A stretch of 64,000 bases of DNA from Trebonia kvetii (GCF_007827045.1 NZ_RPFW01000001.1:124001-188000), one strand, 5' to 3'. Shown: positions 7,800 to 16,799, counted from the first letter of the stretch. The notes: generated by a model from the sequence alone, not told the origin. Numbers and translations are program-made.

Positions 7800-9179
7800 A
7801 TGGCGAGTGACAGCTACGACGTGATCGTGATCGGGGCCGGGCCCACCGGAGAGAACGCCGCCGAGCGGGCGGTCCGCGGCGGGCTGAGCGCGCTGATCGT
7901 CGAGTCGGAGCTTGTCGGCGGCGAATGCTCGTACTGGGCGTGCATGCCGAGCAAGGCGCTGCTGCGGCCGGCCGGCGTGGTGGCAGAGGCGTCGGCCGTG
8001 CACGGTGTCACCGGAGCACGGCTTGAGCCCGCCGAGGTGCTTAAGCGGCGCGATTCCTTCGCGCACGACTGGAAGGACGACGGGCAGGTCAAGTGGCTTG
8101 ACGGTGCCGGCATCGAGTTGCTGCGCGGCCACGGCAGGCTGGCCGGCGAACGGCGGGTCTCCGTCGGCGGCGCCACGATCACGGCGCGGCACGCGGTGGT
8201 CGTCGCCACCGGAACCGGGGCCATCGTGCCGCCGGCGCTGCGCGATGTGCGGCCGTGGACCAGCCGGGAGGCGACGAGCGCGAAGACGGCGCCCGGGCGG
8301 CTCGCGATCGTCGGCGGCGGCGTGGTCGGCGCGGAGATGGCCGCGGCCTGGTCGGCCCTCGGCTCGCGGGTCACGCTGATCTCCCGTGGCGGTCTGCTCG
8401 ACCGGGTGCCTGAGTTCGCCGGCGAACTCGTCACCGCGGGGCTGCGCGACGCGGGCGTGGACGTCCGCACCGGCGCGAACGTGACCGCGGCGGCTAGGGC
8501 GGGCGACGGCGGCCCCGTCATGCTGACCCTGGACGACGGGACGATGGTCGAGGCCGACGAGGTGCTCAGCGCGGTCGGACGCTACCCGAAGACCGGCGAC
8601 ATCGGGCTGGCGACGGTCGGCCTCGAGGACGGGTCGTGGCTCGAGGTCGACGACACCATGCGGGTGACCGCCGTCCCCGGCGGGTGGCTATACGCGGCAG
8701 GAGACGTGAACCACCTGGCGCTGCTCACTCACATGGGCAAGTACCAGGCACGGATCTGCGGCGACGCCATCGCCGAGCGCGCCGCGGGGCGGGAGCCCCC
8801 GGTGCGTGACATCGCGAGCAGGACCCGGGTACCGCAGGTCGTCTTCACTATGCCTGAGGTCGCCGCGGTCGGCCTGACGGCCGCGCAGGCCGAAGCCGCG
8901 GGGATGCGGGTCCGCGTCGTGGAGTATGAGATCGGGAACGTGGCGGGCGCCAGCCTGTTCGCCGACGACTACCGCGGCCACGCGCAACTGATCGTCGATG
9001 AGGACCGCCAGGTCATCGTCGGGCTGACCCTGGCGGGCCCCGGCGTCGGCGAGATGATCCACGCGGCGACCATCGCCGTAGTGGGCGAGGTGCCGCTGAG
9101 TCGGCTGTGGCACGCGGTGCCCTCGTACCCAACAATGAGCGAGTTGTGGTTGCGGCTGCTTGAGACATACGGTCTCTAG
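7800..9179 (+). CDS. FAD-dependent pyridine nucleotide-disulfide oxidoreductase (dihydrolipoyl dehydrogenase-like)
   Basis: About 459 aa from ATG 7800, which follows a GCGGAGGGG ribosome site. Domains: FAD-binding (VIVIGAGPTGENAAE), redox disulfide GGECSYWACMPSK (C-x4-C as in class I enzymes), NAD-binding (LAIVGGGVVGAEMA), second FAD motif (GWLYAAGDVN) and C-terminal dimer domain. In lipoamide dehydrogenase or glutathione reductase the C-terminus has an His-Glu pair in HPTxxE; here it reads SYPTMSE, so the usual base is Tyr. Actinobacteria carry such variant paralogues of unknown substrate, so I do not call it lpd. No E2/E3-complex neighbours are present. Function: electron transfer between NAD(P)H and a disulfide or quinone-like acceptor, inferred. 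Confidence 0.85.
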   Translation: MASDSYDVIVIGAGPTGENAAERAVRGGLSALIVESELVGGECSYWACMPSKALLRPAGVVAEASAVHGVTGARLEPAEVLKRRDSFAHDWKDDGQVKWLDGAGIELLRGHGRLAGERRVSVGGATITARHAVVVATGTGAIVPPALRDVRPWTSREATSAKTAPGRLAIVGGGVVGAEMAAAWSALGSRVTLISRGGLLDRVPEFAGELVTAGLRDAGVDVRTGANVTAAARAGDGGPVMLTLDDGTMVEADEVLSAVGRYPKTGDIGLATVGLEDGSWLEVDDTMRVTAVPGGWLYAAGDVNHLALLTHMGKYQARICGDAIAERAAGREPPVRDIASRTRVPQVVFTMPEVAAVGLTAAQAEAAGMRVRVVEYEIGNVAGASLFADDYRGHAQLIVDEDRQVIVGLTLAGPGVGEMIHAATIAVVGEVPLSRLWHAVPSYPTMSELWLRLLETYGL

Positions 9180-9281
9180 CTGGACACCGTCTGTATCCGG
9201 GAAATTACTCAAAAGATTCTTCGCAAACGATGTAACGCCCCTGCGGGGTGCGGCGTTTCGTACTCGGGCTTTCCCCCACTT

Positions 9282-9315
9282 GGAGTCCCCGGATGCCCCC
9301 CCGTCCGGGGACTCC
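9282..9315. terminator. Hairpin downstream of the flavoprotein gene
   Basis: Perfect 12-nt arms GGAGTCCCCGGA / TCCGGGGACTCC with a 10-nt loop, 103 nt after the oxidoreductase stop. Probable terminator in the convergent gap 9180-9516. No gene is seen in this gap; its other content is the modular repeat at 9417-9499. Confidence 0.55.
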
Positions 9316-9416
9316 AGCAACGGGTTCCGGCGCGCGGACCCCTCAGGGCGAGCCTGCGTTAATCCGTCGTCGGCCGCGGCGCGCCATCAGCCGCGGCCGA
9401 TGTACGGCGGCTGACC

Positions 9417-9499
9417 AGCGCGCGATGGCAAAAGGCGCCATCGTATCGCGCGCTAGCCGGCCGGAATCTCCCGGGGGGACGACCCCCCGTACCCCCCGA
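9417..9499 (+). repeat. Modular intergenic repeat (CGATGGC hairpin + G/C palindrome)
   Basis: Hairpin AGCGCGCGATGGC...GCCATCGTATCGCGCGCT, in which the right arm carries 5 extra bases (ATCGT), is followed by CTCCCGGGGGGACGACC and CCCCGTACCCCCCGAG. The same order and strand logic occur at 10494 (minus strand) and 42695. It lies between convergent genes and could act as a terminator; sequence conservation beyond pairing suggests a repeat family. Confidence 0.7.
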
Positions 9500-9516
9500 G
9501 AACTAAGACTTAGGCA

Positions 9517-10266
9517 TTAGCCGCGGCCGATGAACGGCATCGTTGTGGCCGTGATGGTGAGGAACTGGACGTTCGCGTCGAGCGGCAGTCCGGCCATGAA
9601 TACCACCGCATCGGCCGCCAGCCGGGGGTCGAACGTGGGTTCCTTCTTGACCGAGCCGTCCGCCTGCGGTGCGCCGGCCGCGATCCACCCAGTCATCTCC
9701 GTGTTGGCGTTGCCGATGTCGATCTGCCCGCAGGCGATGTTGTACGGCCGGCCATCGAGAGAGACCGACTTGGTAAGGCCGGTGATCGCGTGCTTGGTCA
9801 CCGTGTAGCCGACCGAGCGCGGCCGCGGTGCGTGCGCCGAGATTGACCCGTTGTTGATGATCCGGCCGCCCTGCGGGCGCTGCGCCTTCATCAGCCGCAC
9901 CGCGTGATGCGCGCAGAGGTAAGACCCCGTGAGGTTGGTGGCGACGATGGACTGCCAGCCATCGGGGCCCAGCTCGTCCACGGCCCCGGCGGGCGCGCCG
10001 GTGCCCGCGTTGTTGACAAGCAGGTCGAGCCGTCCGAACCGGTCAGACACCGCGTCGAAGAGCGCCCCGACGGAGGCGGCGTCACCGACATCCGTCGGCA
10101 CCGGGATCACCGAGCCGGCCGCGGCCAGGGCCGCCGTCTCTTCGAGGGGGGGCAGACGGCGCCCGGCCGCGGCCACCCGCCAGCCCTTTTCCGCCAGCGC
10201 GATCGTGATCAGCCGCCCGAGCCCGGAGCCTGCCCCGGTGACGACGGCCGCCTTCTCAGCAGTCAT
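9517..10266 (-). CDS. Short-chain dehydrogenase/reductase
   Basis: NAD(P)-dependent oxidoreductase of the classical SDR type (249 aa, usual length about 250). Motifs: cofactor site TGAGSGLG (residues 11-18), NNAG, and catalytic Ser (NNGSISAH) with YTVTK. ATG 10266 is the start. The C-terminal part ([22 protein letters not shown]) resembles SDRs annotated as acting on ketoacyl or sugar-like substrates, but the substrate cannot be named. It is downstream of the secreted phosphoesterase, separated by a terminator-like hairpin and a tandem repeat, so it is probably transcribed on its own. Confidence 0.88.
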   Translation of the reverse strand: MTAEKAAVVTGAGSGLGRLITIALAEKGWRVAAAGRRLPPLEETAALAAAGSVIPVPTDVGDAASVGALFDAVSDRFGRLDLLVNNAGTGAPAGAVDELGPDGWQSIVATNLTGSYLCAHHAVRLMKAQRPQGGRIINNGSISAHAPRPRSVGYTVTKHAITGLTKSVSLDGRPYNIACGQIDIGNANTEMTGWIAAGAPQADGSVKKEPTFDPRLAADAVVFMAGLPLDANVQFLTITATTMPFIGRG

Positions 10267-10323
10267 GGTGACAAACTTATGGCCCCCGGCCCTAAGACCA
10301 AGCTCGCAGCCGCGAATCGCGCC

Positions 10324-10489
10324 CAGCTCTTGTCCCTCGGGGGGTTACGGGGGCGCTGAGCAACTCTTGTCCCCGGGGGGTACGGGGATCGCTAAGCAGC
10401 TCTTGCCCCTGGGGGTACGGGGTCGCTGAGCAGCTCTTGCCGCAGCGCGGGGACCCCGGGGGGTACGGGGGGTCGTCCCCCCGGGAGAC
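10324..10489. repeat. Tandem array, unit about 36 nt, ending in a G/C-tract palindrome
   Basis: Units start at 10324, 10361, 10397 and 10431 and read CAGCTCTTGTCCC(C/T)..GGGGGGTACGGGG.TCGCTGAG, with small length changes (37, 36, 34 nt, last unit extended). The final unit runs into GGTACGGGGGGTCGTCCCCC, the G/C module of the modular repeat. It lies upstream of the minus-strand SDR start. Confidence 0.75.
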
Positions 10490-10493
10490 AGAG

Positions 10494-10547
10494 CTGATGA
10501 GCGCGCCCGATACGATGGCGCCTTTCGCCATCGGGCGCGCTCATCAG
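10494..10547 (-). repeat. Modular repeat hairpin at the 3' end of the phosphoesterase gene
   Basis: Arms CTGATGAGCGCGCCCGAT(ACGAT)GGCG and CGCCATCGGGCGCGCTCATCAG pair perfectly except for the 5-nt ACGAT bulge, the same asymmetry as in the copies at 9417 and 42695. The stop codon of the phosphoesterase overlaps the hairpin base. Likely works as a terminator. Confidence 0.7.
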
Positions 10548-12790
10548 CGGCGGGCGACGAGCGGCTCCCTGCTGCCGCCGTTGTCGTAGGTGCCCGCCAG
10601 CCAGAGCCGGCCAGCGATCGTCGTGATGCCGCCAGGAATGTTGGACCCTGACCCGGCGTCTGGACCGTCGAGCACGGTCCAGTGGCCGCCGGAGTCGCGC
10701 AGCACGAGCGCGTTGTTGTTGTCTGTCGCCGGGTCCACGTAGGTGCCCGTCGCCCAGACGGCGCCGTTCGCGACCGCTATGCCGTACAGGTTGGCCCAGT
10801 TCGTGTGGTGCGGGATCGCGGGCAGTGTCACCACATGCCACCGGCCGTTCGAGAGGTGCTCGACCAGCGGCTTGCCGCCGCCGAACGGGCTGTCGGACTC
10901 GCCGGCCACCCAGACCTGGCCGTGCGAAACCGTCACCGCGTCAAGCTGCACGCTCGCGCTCACCGAGACCGGCAGCGGCACCGCCGACCAGCGGCTGCCG
11001 TTCCAGTGCTCGACCAAGCCCTGGTCGGGCGCCTGCCCGCCGAGCTTCTGCCCGACGGCCCACACGTCGTCGCGGCTCACCGCGTCGACCGCGTACAGGT
11101 GATTGCCCGAAGAACCAGGGTCGGGGGTGCGCACGACCGACCAGCCGTGCCCGGTCCAGTGCTCGGCGAGGGTCTCGAAGATCCCGTTGCCGCTCTCCTG
11201 GTCACCCACCACCCACACGTTGCCGGCGGACAGGGCGGACGCGCCGAAGAACATGTCGCGGAGGCTGCCCGGGTTCGGCGTGTCCGCGACGTGCCAGGAG
11301 CGGCCGTTCCACACCTCGACGAGTCCCCGGTCCTGGTAGGCGGAGTTGAGGTGCTCGCCGACCGCCCATGCCTCCCCATCGCGGGCGGCGAGGCCGTAGA
11401 ACGAGTTGAAGTTGGGCCCGGTGTTCGGGGTGCGGACCACCTTCCACGAGGCGCCGTTCCAGTGCTCGGCGAAGGTCAGCGTCGCGTCCTGGTTGGAGTT
11501 GGGCTGGTCGGGAAGGTAGTTGCCCACCGCCCAGATGTCCTTCGGCGACGAGCCGGCGATCGCACCGACACTGTTGTCGCCCGTGCCGAGCAACTGGGCC
11601 TGCAGGACGGTAAAGCCCGCCCGGGTTCCCGTCACTGGCTTGGTGGCCGACCGCGGTTCTCGCGGTTGCGACGGAGTCGGGGTCGGCCAGCGCAGCTCGG
11701 GCTGGATCCTGGTGGCGATGGCCTTCGAGCCGGTGACGGCGAGCAGGTCCGAGATCGGCGTGACGTGCTTGGTATCGCAGGTGAAGTTGAGGCAGCCGAG
11801 GCCGAAGGACTTCTCGATCGAGCTGAGCGTCGAGTAGTGGTTGGCCGGCTGGTGGTCGGTGATGCCGCGCGGGCCGTGGCTGGTGACGACGACCGTGGCG
11901 ATCCGGCCGCCGCCCGGGATCCCGTCACAGCAGCCCTTGGAGTCGTCGCCGTTGTCGTAGGTGATGATGATGGCGTTGTTGCCGCGCGACCAGAACCGGG
12001 CGTGCGTGATCTCCGCGACGACCTGGCCGAGATAGGCATCGCCCACCGCGTCCAGGTGCTGCTGCTGCGGGTCGCCGAGGTTCCCGCTGTCCAGGCAGTA
12101 GGGCGGGTCGCCGTGCATGTCGTGGCACTCGTCGGGGACGATGTAGCCGAACCGCGGGACGTTACCCGACGCCAGGTCCCTGGCAAGCTGGCCGGACGGC
12201 ACCTGGCGCGACCAGTCGAAGGAGTTCCACGAGGTCGTGAAGTTCTGGATGCCGTCGTGCTTGGAGACGTAAAGCGGGTCGGAGTCCGGCGCGCCGTTGC
12301 ACCTGGCCGGGTAGCAGATGCCCTGGTAGCCGGCGTGCGGCAGGCCCTGCAGGTAGGCCTTCCAGCTGATGCCCGCGTGATCGAGCTGGCTGATCAGGCT
12401 TGGCGCGTTGATCTTGTTCATCCAGTAGGCGTCGTCGCTCGTCACGCCGTGCGTCGAGCCGCCCAGCATGGCGACGTAGTTGCTCTCGCTGCTGTCGGGC
12501 GACACGCCGAAGTAGTCGGTCGCCACGCCGAACGTGCGCGCCAGGTAATTGAGATTGGGCGCGGCCTTGTTGCCGATCACATCGGTGAAGCCGTTGTTCT
12601 CTTCCATGATCAGGAAGACGTGGCTGAGACGCGGGGGCGCCGCTGGGGCGGCCGGTGCCGGAGCGGCTGCCGCCGGCGGCGTTGAAATCGCTGTGATCGC
12701 GGTGAGTGCGGTACCGGCAAGGAGCGCCAGGCCCGCCGCGAGTCTGCCGAAGTGACCCATGATCCGATTGAAAGCGCCGCGTTTGAACAC
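10544..12790 (-). CDS. Secreted phosphoesterase fused to a C-terminal beta-propeller-like domain
   Basis: About 748 aa from GTG 12790 (ATG 12760 is an alternative). The N-terminus is an export signal: basic residues, hydrophobic LAAGLALLAGTALTAI and Ala-rich AAAA. Residues about 55-360 form an AcpA/phospholipase-C-like phosphoesterase: HVFLIMEENNGF (metal/active-site region), SPDSSESNYVAM, ITYDNGDDSKGCCDG, TSHGP. After a Pro/Thr/Arg linker (about 370-390) come several blades of about 50 aa with the pattern IWAVG...EHWNGxxWxVVxTPxPG, typical of cell-surface propellers. Role inferred: extracellular phosphate release or lipid headgroup cleavage with a binding propeller. It ends in the modular repeat hairpin. 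Confidence 0.85.
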   Translation of the reverse strand: MFKRGAFNRIMGHFGRLAAGLALLAGTALTAITAISTPPAAAAPAPAAPAAPPRLSHVFLIMEENNGFTDVIGNKAAPNLNYLARTFGVATDYFGVSPDSSESNYVAMLGGSTHGVTSDDAYWMNKINAPSLISQLDHAGISWKAYLQGLPHAGYQGICYPARCNGAPDSDPLYVSKHDGIQNFTTSWNSFDWSRQVPSGQLARDLASGNVPRFGYIVPDECHDMHGDPPYCLDSGNLGDPQQQHLDAVGDAYLGQVVAEITHARFWSRGNNAIIITYDNGDDSKGCCDGIPGGGRIATVVVTSHGPRGITDHQPANHYSTLSSIEKSFGLGCLNFTCDTKHVTPISDLLAVTGSKAIATRIQPELRWPTPTPSQPREPRSATKPVTGTRAGFTVLQAQLLGTGDNSVGAIAGSSPKDIWAVGNYLPDQPNSNQDATLTFAEHWNGASWKVVRTPNTGPNFNSFYGLAARDGEAWAVGEHLNSAYQDRGLVEVWNGRSWHVADTPNPGSLRDMFFGASALSAGNVWVVGDQESGNGIFETLAEHWTGHGWSVVRTPDPGSSGNHLYAVDAVSRDDVWAVGQKLGGQAPDQGLVEHWNGSRWSAVPLPVSVSASVQLDAVTVSHGQVWVAGESDSPFGGGKPLVEHLSNGRWHVVTLPAIPHHTNWANLYGIAVANGAVWATGTYVDPATDNNNALVLRDSGGHWTVLDGPDAGSGSNIPGGITTIAGRLWLAGTYDNGGSREPLVARR

Positions 12791-12880
12791 AACGTGACGC
12801 GGGTCACACGCGCGGGTGTCCTGCCGAGGAATCGCCGACTGTGGGCTGAACTATTCCTAAAGGAATGCTGAGGGCGCGCC

Positions 12881-13687
12881 TCAGTGGCCGGTGAACCGCG
12901 GCGGGCGCTTCTCCGTGAAGGCCGCGATGCCCTCGGCGCAGTCCTGGCTACGGGCGACCTCGCCCTGGAGCTGCGCCTCGAGGGCCAGCTGCTCGGCCAT
13001 CCCGGAGTACATCCAGTGGTTCAGCTCCCGCTTGGTGCCCGCGTAGGAGCGGGTCGGGCCGTTGCTCAGCCGGGTGAGCAGCGCCTCGGCGTTCTTCTCA
13101 AATTCGTCGTCCGGCCAGGATGAGTTGATGAGGCCGATGTCCGCCGCCTTCGGCGCGGGAAGCCGCTCGCCGAGCATCGCCATCTCGGCGAAGCGGGCGA
13201 ATCCGATGCGCGCCGGGATGAACAGCGAGCTTCCCGCGTCGGGCAGCAGGCCGATGTTCACGAACGCGAGCAGGAAGTACGCGGACTCCTTCGCCACCAC
13301 CAGGTCCGCCGACAGGGCTAGGGACACGCCCGCGCCCGCCGCGGGGCCGTTGACCGCGCTGATCACCGGCTTGGGCATCTCGCGGATCGCGGTGACGATC
13401 GGGTGATACCAGTCGATCAGGATGCGGTCTGTGTCCATCGTCGCGCCATCGGCGGTGACGGCGTCCTTCAGGTCCGCGCCGGTGCAGAACGCCCGTCCGG
13501 CCCCCGTCAGCATGACCGCGCGGACGCTGTCGTCGCTCGCCAGGTCGCCGAGCACGCTAAGCAGGTCGGCGGCCATGCCCGTCGACCAGGCGTTCATCCG
13601 GTCTGGCCGGTTCAGGACGATCTTGGCTGCCGCGCCTGTCCGGTACAACTCGACAGTGTCGAGGCGGCTCACTGGCTCTTCGCTCAC
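12881..13687 (-). CDS. Enoyl-CoA hydratase/isomerase family protein
   Basis: Crotonase-fold protein of 268 aa from GTG 13687 (VSEEPVSRLDTVELYRTG). The frame stays open upstream but that part is Pro/Arg-rich shadow sequence. The oxyanion-hole segments are present: RAFCTGADLKD and NGPAAGAGVSLALSADLVVA. The hydratase Glu pair is not conserved: the region reads FVNIGLLPDAGSS, with Asn and Asp where enoyl-CoA hydratases usually have Glu. This suggests an isomerase such as PaaG-type or another CoA-substrate reaction. It is a single gene, divergent from ppk2, with no acyl-CoA dehydrogenase next to it. Confidence 0.88.
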   Translation of the reverse strand: MSEEPVSRLDTVELYRTGAAAKIVLNRPDRMNAWSTGMAADLLSVLGDLASDDSVRAVMLTGAGRAFCTGADLKDAVTADGATMDTDRILIDWYHPIVTAIREMPKPVISAVNGPAAGAGVSLALSADLVVAKESAYFLLAFVNIGLLPDAGSSLFIPARIGFARFAEMAMLGERLPAPKAADIGLINSSWPDDEFEKNAEALLTRLSNGPTRSYAGTKRELNHWMYSGMAEQLALEAQLQGEVARSQDCAEGIAAFTEKRPPRFTGH

Positions 13688-13710
13688 GAGGCTCAATGTA
13701 GCGCGCGAGT

Positions 13711-13735
13711 ATGGGGGTCGTCCCCCCGGGAGATG
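13711..13735 (-). repeat. G/C-tract module of the modular repeat (partial)
   Basis: Reads TCTCCCGGGGGGACGACCCC on the minus strand, identical over its core to the modules at 9473, 28412 and 42754. It lies in the divergent gap between the enoyl-CoA hydratase and ppk2 genes. Confidence 0.6.
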
Positions 13736-13877
13736 TCCGGGCCCCAAGCACGCGCCGAGGGGGCGAGGCGAAGACAAGAACCCGTTCGGAATCCTGAGTT
13801 TCGATCGTTGTCTTCGAAGGCTTCCACATGGGAAAGATCTAGAGATTCCCCGCGCAGGGGTTGGACAAGGGGGCTGC

Positions 13878-14705
13878 ATGCCTGGCAAATCGGGCAAAGA
13901 CGGGAGTCCTGCTAGACGCGAGCTGTCGAAGAAGGTCTACGCGGCCGAGCTGTACCGGCTCCAGGCGGAGCTGGTGAAGATGCAGGAGTGGGTCCGGGCG
14001 TCCGGCTCCCGGGTCGTGGTGGTGTTCGAGGGTCGCGACGCGGCGGGCAAGGGCGGCACGATCCGGCGGGTCACCGAGTACCTGAACCCCCGGTTCGCGC
14101 GGATCGCCGCGCTGGACAAGCCGACAGAGCGGGAAGCCACCCAGTGGTACTTCCAGCGGTACACCGCGCAGCTGCCCGCGGCGGGCGAGATCGTGTTCTT
14201 CGACCGGTCCTGGTACAACCGGGCCGGCGTGGAGCACGTGATGGGCTTCTGCACCAAGGAGGAGTACCACCGGTTCATGCACCAGTGCCCGATGTGGGAG
14301 CGGATGTTGGTGGAGGACGGCATCCTGCTGCGCAAGTACTGGTTCTCGATCAGCGACACCGAGCAGCAGATCCGGTTCGAGTCGCGGCTCAACGACCCGA
14401 TGCGGCGCTGGAAGCTCTCCCCCATGGACCTGGAGTCGATAAGCCGCTGGGAGGACTACTCCCGGGCCAAGGACGACATGATGATGCTCACCGACATCCC
14501 CGAGGCGCCCTGGTACGTGGTCGATTCCGACGACAAGCGGCGGGCGCGGATCAACATGATCGCGCACCTGCTGTCCACCATCCCGTACACCGACGTGCCT
14601 GAGCCGCGGCTGCGACTGCCGCGCCGCCCCGCCCCGACGGGCTACGTGCGCACGCCCATAGAACTGCAGACCTTCGTGCATGACCACGCGGGAGACCTGA
14701 CCTGA
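13878..14705 (+). CDS. ppk2: Polyphosphate kinase 2 (class I)
   Basis: Uses polyphosphate to phosphorylate nucleoside diphosphates (or the reverse) in the cytosol. 275 aa from ATG 13878, which fits the one-domain PPK2 length. Walker A is VFEGRDAAGKGG; the conserved lid/Walker B region is FFDRSWYNRAGVEHVMGFC; further family motifs are NPRFARIAALDKPTEREATQWYFQRY and RWKLSPMDLESISRWEDYSRAKDDM. Class I is inferred from the single-domain length and strong similarity to ADP-phosphorylating members; exact nucleotide preference cannot be read. malQ follows about 50 nt downstream, so the two may be cotranscribed. Confidence 0.93.
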   Translation: MPGKSGKDGSPARRELSKKVYAAELYRLQAELVKMQEWVRASGSRVVVVFEGRDAAGKGGTIRRVTEYLNPRFARIAALDKPTEREATQWYFQRYTAQLPAAGEIVFFDRSWYNRAGVEHVMGFCTKEEYHRFMHQCPMWERMLVEDGILLRKYWFSISDTEQQIRFESRLNDPMRRWKLSPMDLESISRWEDYSRAKDDMMMLTDIPEAPWYVVDSDDKRRARINMIAHLLSTIPYTDVPEPRLRLPRRPAPTGYVRTPIELQTFVHDHAGDLT

Positions 14706-14754
14706 GGAATTGCCGTTGCACGGGCAGTGCGAGTCATGCGGCAGACTTGTTCGG

Positions 14755-16587
14755 GTGAGCATCGGGGAGTTGCGGCAGCGTGCCGCGGAGCTGGGCGTTT
14801 CTGTCAGCTACTGGGACTGGCACGGGCACGAGGTGCCCGTGTCCGACGAGACGCTCGAGGCGATCGTGTCCTGCCTCGAATCGGTCGGCGAGTCTGCGGT
14901 GCTCGCGGCGGACGACGGCGAATCCGCCGCGTCCGAGGCTGTCGCCCCCGGACCCGGCGAGCGGTCGTGGGGGTTCGCCGTCCAGCTCTACTCGCTCCGC
15001 TCGCGCGCCTCCTGGGGCCACGGCGACCTGCGGGATCTCGCCGAGCTTGCCGCCTGGTCGGCGCGCGAGCTCGGCGCCGGGTTCGTGCTGATCAACCCGC
15101 TACACGCGGTCGAGCCGCTTGCCCCGGTCAGCGCCTCCCCCTACCTGCCGATGAGCCGTCGCTGGGTGTCACCCCTCTACCTCCGCATCGAGGACATCCC
15201 CGAGTACTGGGAGCTGAGTTATCCCGAACGGAGGCGGCTGACTGAACTTTCCGCGCCGCTCCGTGCCGCGTCGGGCACGGCCGCGCTGATCGACAGAGAC
15301 ACGGTATGGACTGCCAAGCGCGAAGCGCTTGAAATGCTGCGCAAGGTGCACCTGTCCGACGAGCGGCAGGCGTCGCTCGAGGCGTTCCGCGCCAGGCACG
15401 GACGCGCCCTGCGGGACTGGGCCGCATGGTGCGCGCTCGCCGAGGTGCACGGCCCCGACTACCGGACCTGGCCATCGCGGCTGCACGACCCGCGATCGGC
15501 GGCCGTCACCACGGAGCTGCGCGGCGGCGATCTCGCCGCGCAGGCCGAGTTCCACACCTGGGTGCAGTGGCTCGTCGCCGAGCAGGCCGCCGCGGCGCAG
15601 GCCGCGGCGCGCGACGCGGGCATGGCCATCGGCATCATCGCTGACCTGGCGATCGGCGTCCACCCGGGCGGCGCGGACGCGTGGGCCCTACAGGACTGCT
15701 TCGCTCGCGGCTTCACCGTCGGCGCGCCGCCAGACGCGTTCAACCAGCGCGGCCAGGACTGGGGGCTGCCGCCGATGCACCCGCGCGCGCTCGTCGCCGC
15801 CGACTACCGGCCGCTCGCGGACCTCGTCGGCGCGAGCCTCGCCCTCGGCGGCGGCCTGCGCATCGACCACGTCATGGGGCTGTCCCGGCTGTGGTGGATT
15901 CCCGCGGGCGCGCCGCCGACCGAGGGCGCCTACGTCTACTACGACGCCGCGGGAACGCTCGGCACGCTTGCAGCCGCGGCCGCCGGGTCCGGCTCCGTCG
16001 TTGTCGGCGAGGACCTCGGCACCGTCGAGCCCTGGCTGCGGGACGCGCTCGCCGAGCGCGGCGTGCTCGGCACGCAGATGCTGTGGTTCGAGCGCGGCTG
16101 GTCCAACGAGCCGCTCGCGCCGCAGTGGTGGCGGCGCAACAGCATGGTCACCGTCTCCACGCACGACCTGCCGCCCGCCGCCGCGTTCCTTTCCGGCTCC
16201 CAGGTGACCGACCGGTGCGCCCTCGGCCTGCTCACCCGGCCGGAGTCCGAGGAGCGGGCGGACGCGGCGCGCATGGTCGACGACTGGATCGGCGCCCTGG
16301 TCGCGCAGGGGCTGCTTGACCCCGACCGCCGGCCCACTGCCGACGAGTTCACCGTCGCCCTGTACGCCTACCTGGCACTGACACCCGCCCTGCTCATCGG
16401 CGTCAATCTCGCCGAGGCCGCCGGCGAAACCCGCTCCCAGAACATGCCGGGCACAGACACCGAGTACCCCAACTGGAAGCTCCCCCTCTGCGGCCCCGAC
16501 GGCGTCCCGGTCCTCCTTGAGGACCTCCCCGGGAACGAACGCGTCCGCGCCGTAGCTCTTGCGGCTGCCACACCTTCCACCCTCTAA
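14755..16587 (+). CDS. malQ: 4-alpha-glucanotransferase (amylomaltase)
   Basis: GH77 enzyme that transfers maltooligosaccharide units during maltodextrin/glycogen turnover. About 610 aa from GTG 14755 (MSIGELRQRAAELGVS); TTG 14710 is possible but adds an unlikely Cys-rich leader. Motifs: VQLYSLRSRASWGHGDL, FVLINPLHAV, ADLAIGVHPGGADAW, the catalytic nucleophile region LRIDHVMGLSRLWWIP, VVGEDLGTVEPWL (general acid region) and VSTHDLPPAA. Slightly shorter than E. coli MalQ but like other actinobacterial forms, with a small N-terminal helical region. Followed by a 343-nt gap. Confidence 0.92.
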   Translation: MSIGELRQRAAELGVSVSYWDWHGHEVPVSDETLEAIVSCLESVGESAVLAADDGESAASEAVAPGPGERSWGFAVQLYSLRSRASWGHGDLRDLAELAAWSARELGAGFVLINPLHAVEPLAPVSASPYLPMSRRWVSPLYLRIEDIPEYWELSYPERRRLTELSAPLRAASGTAALIDRDTVWTAKREALEMLRKVHLSDERQASLEAFRARHGRALRDWAAWCALAEVHGPDYRTWPSRLHDPRSAAVTTELRGGDLAAQAEFHTWVQWLVAEQAAAAQAAARDAGMAIGIIADLAIGVHPGGADAWALQDCFARGFTVGAPPDAFNQRGQDWGLPPMHPRALVAADYRPLADLVGASLALGGGLRIDHVMGLSRLWWIPAGAPPTEGAYVYYDAAGTLGTLAAAAAGSGSVVVGEDLGTVEPWLRDALAERGVLGTQMLWFERGWSNEPLAPQWWRRNSMVTVSTHDLPPAAAFLSGSQVTDRCALGLLTRPESEERADAARMVDDWIGALVAQGLLDPDRRPTADEFTVALYAYLALTPALLIGVNLAEAAGETRSQNMPGTDTEYPNWKLPLCGPDGVPVLLEDLPGNERVRAVALAAATPSTL

Positions 16588-16744
16588 GGCTCGCGGCAGC
16601 TCCCTAGAGGGCAATATCAAGGCCGCATAGATGCGGCAGCCCCGGACAGTGTCACGGGCCATGGACCGTGACGCGTCAGCCCAGGGGGCGGCAGGCCGAA
16701 GGCCGCCCCGCGACCTCCCACGGCCAAGAACAGACGAGGGACGT

Positions 16745-16799
16745 GGGGGGAGATTTCCTCGCGGCCTTCCGAAGGAGCGCCGCGAGAAATCTTCCCCCC
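16745..16799. terminator. Compound hairpin in the malQ-pgi gap
   Basis: Arms GGGGGGAGATTTCCTCGCGG and CCGCGAGAAATCTTCCCCCC pair with one bulge on each side and enclose a second small hairpin (CCTTCCGAAGG). Another short hairpin (GGGGCGGC/GCCGCCCC) lies at about 16685-16707. No gene is seen in 16588-16930. Probable terminator for malQ; the pgi promoter must lie downstream of it. Confidence 0.5.

Noticed and set aside
9417..10547. CRISPR array
   Set aside because: The repeats here are hairpin/G-tract modules and a 36-nt tandem array without spacers; no cas genes are in the window.
10682..12685. 667-codon plus-strand frame opposite the phosphoesterase
   Set aside because: Antisense shadow; no recognisable domain and biased composition.
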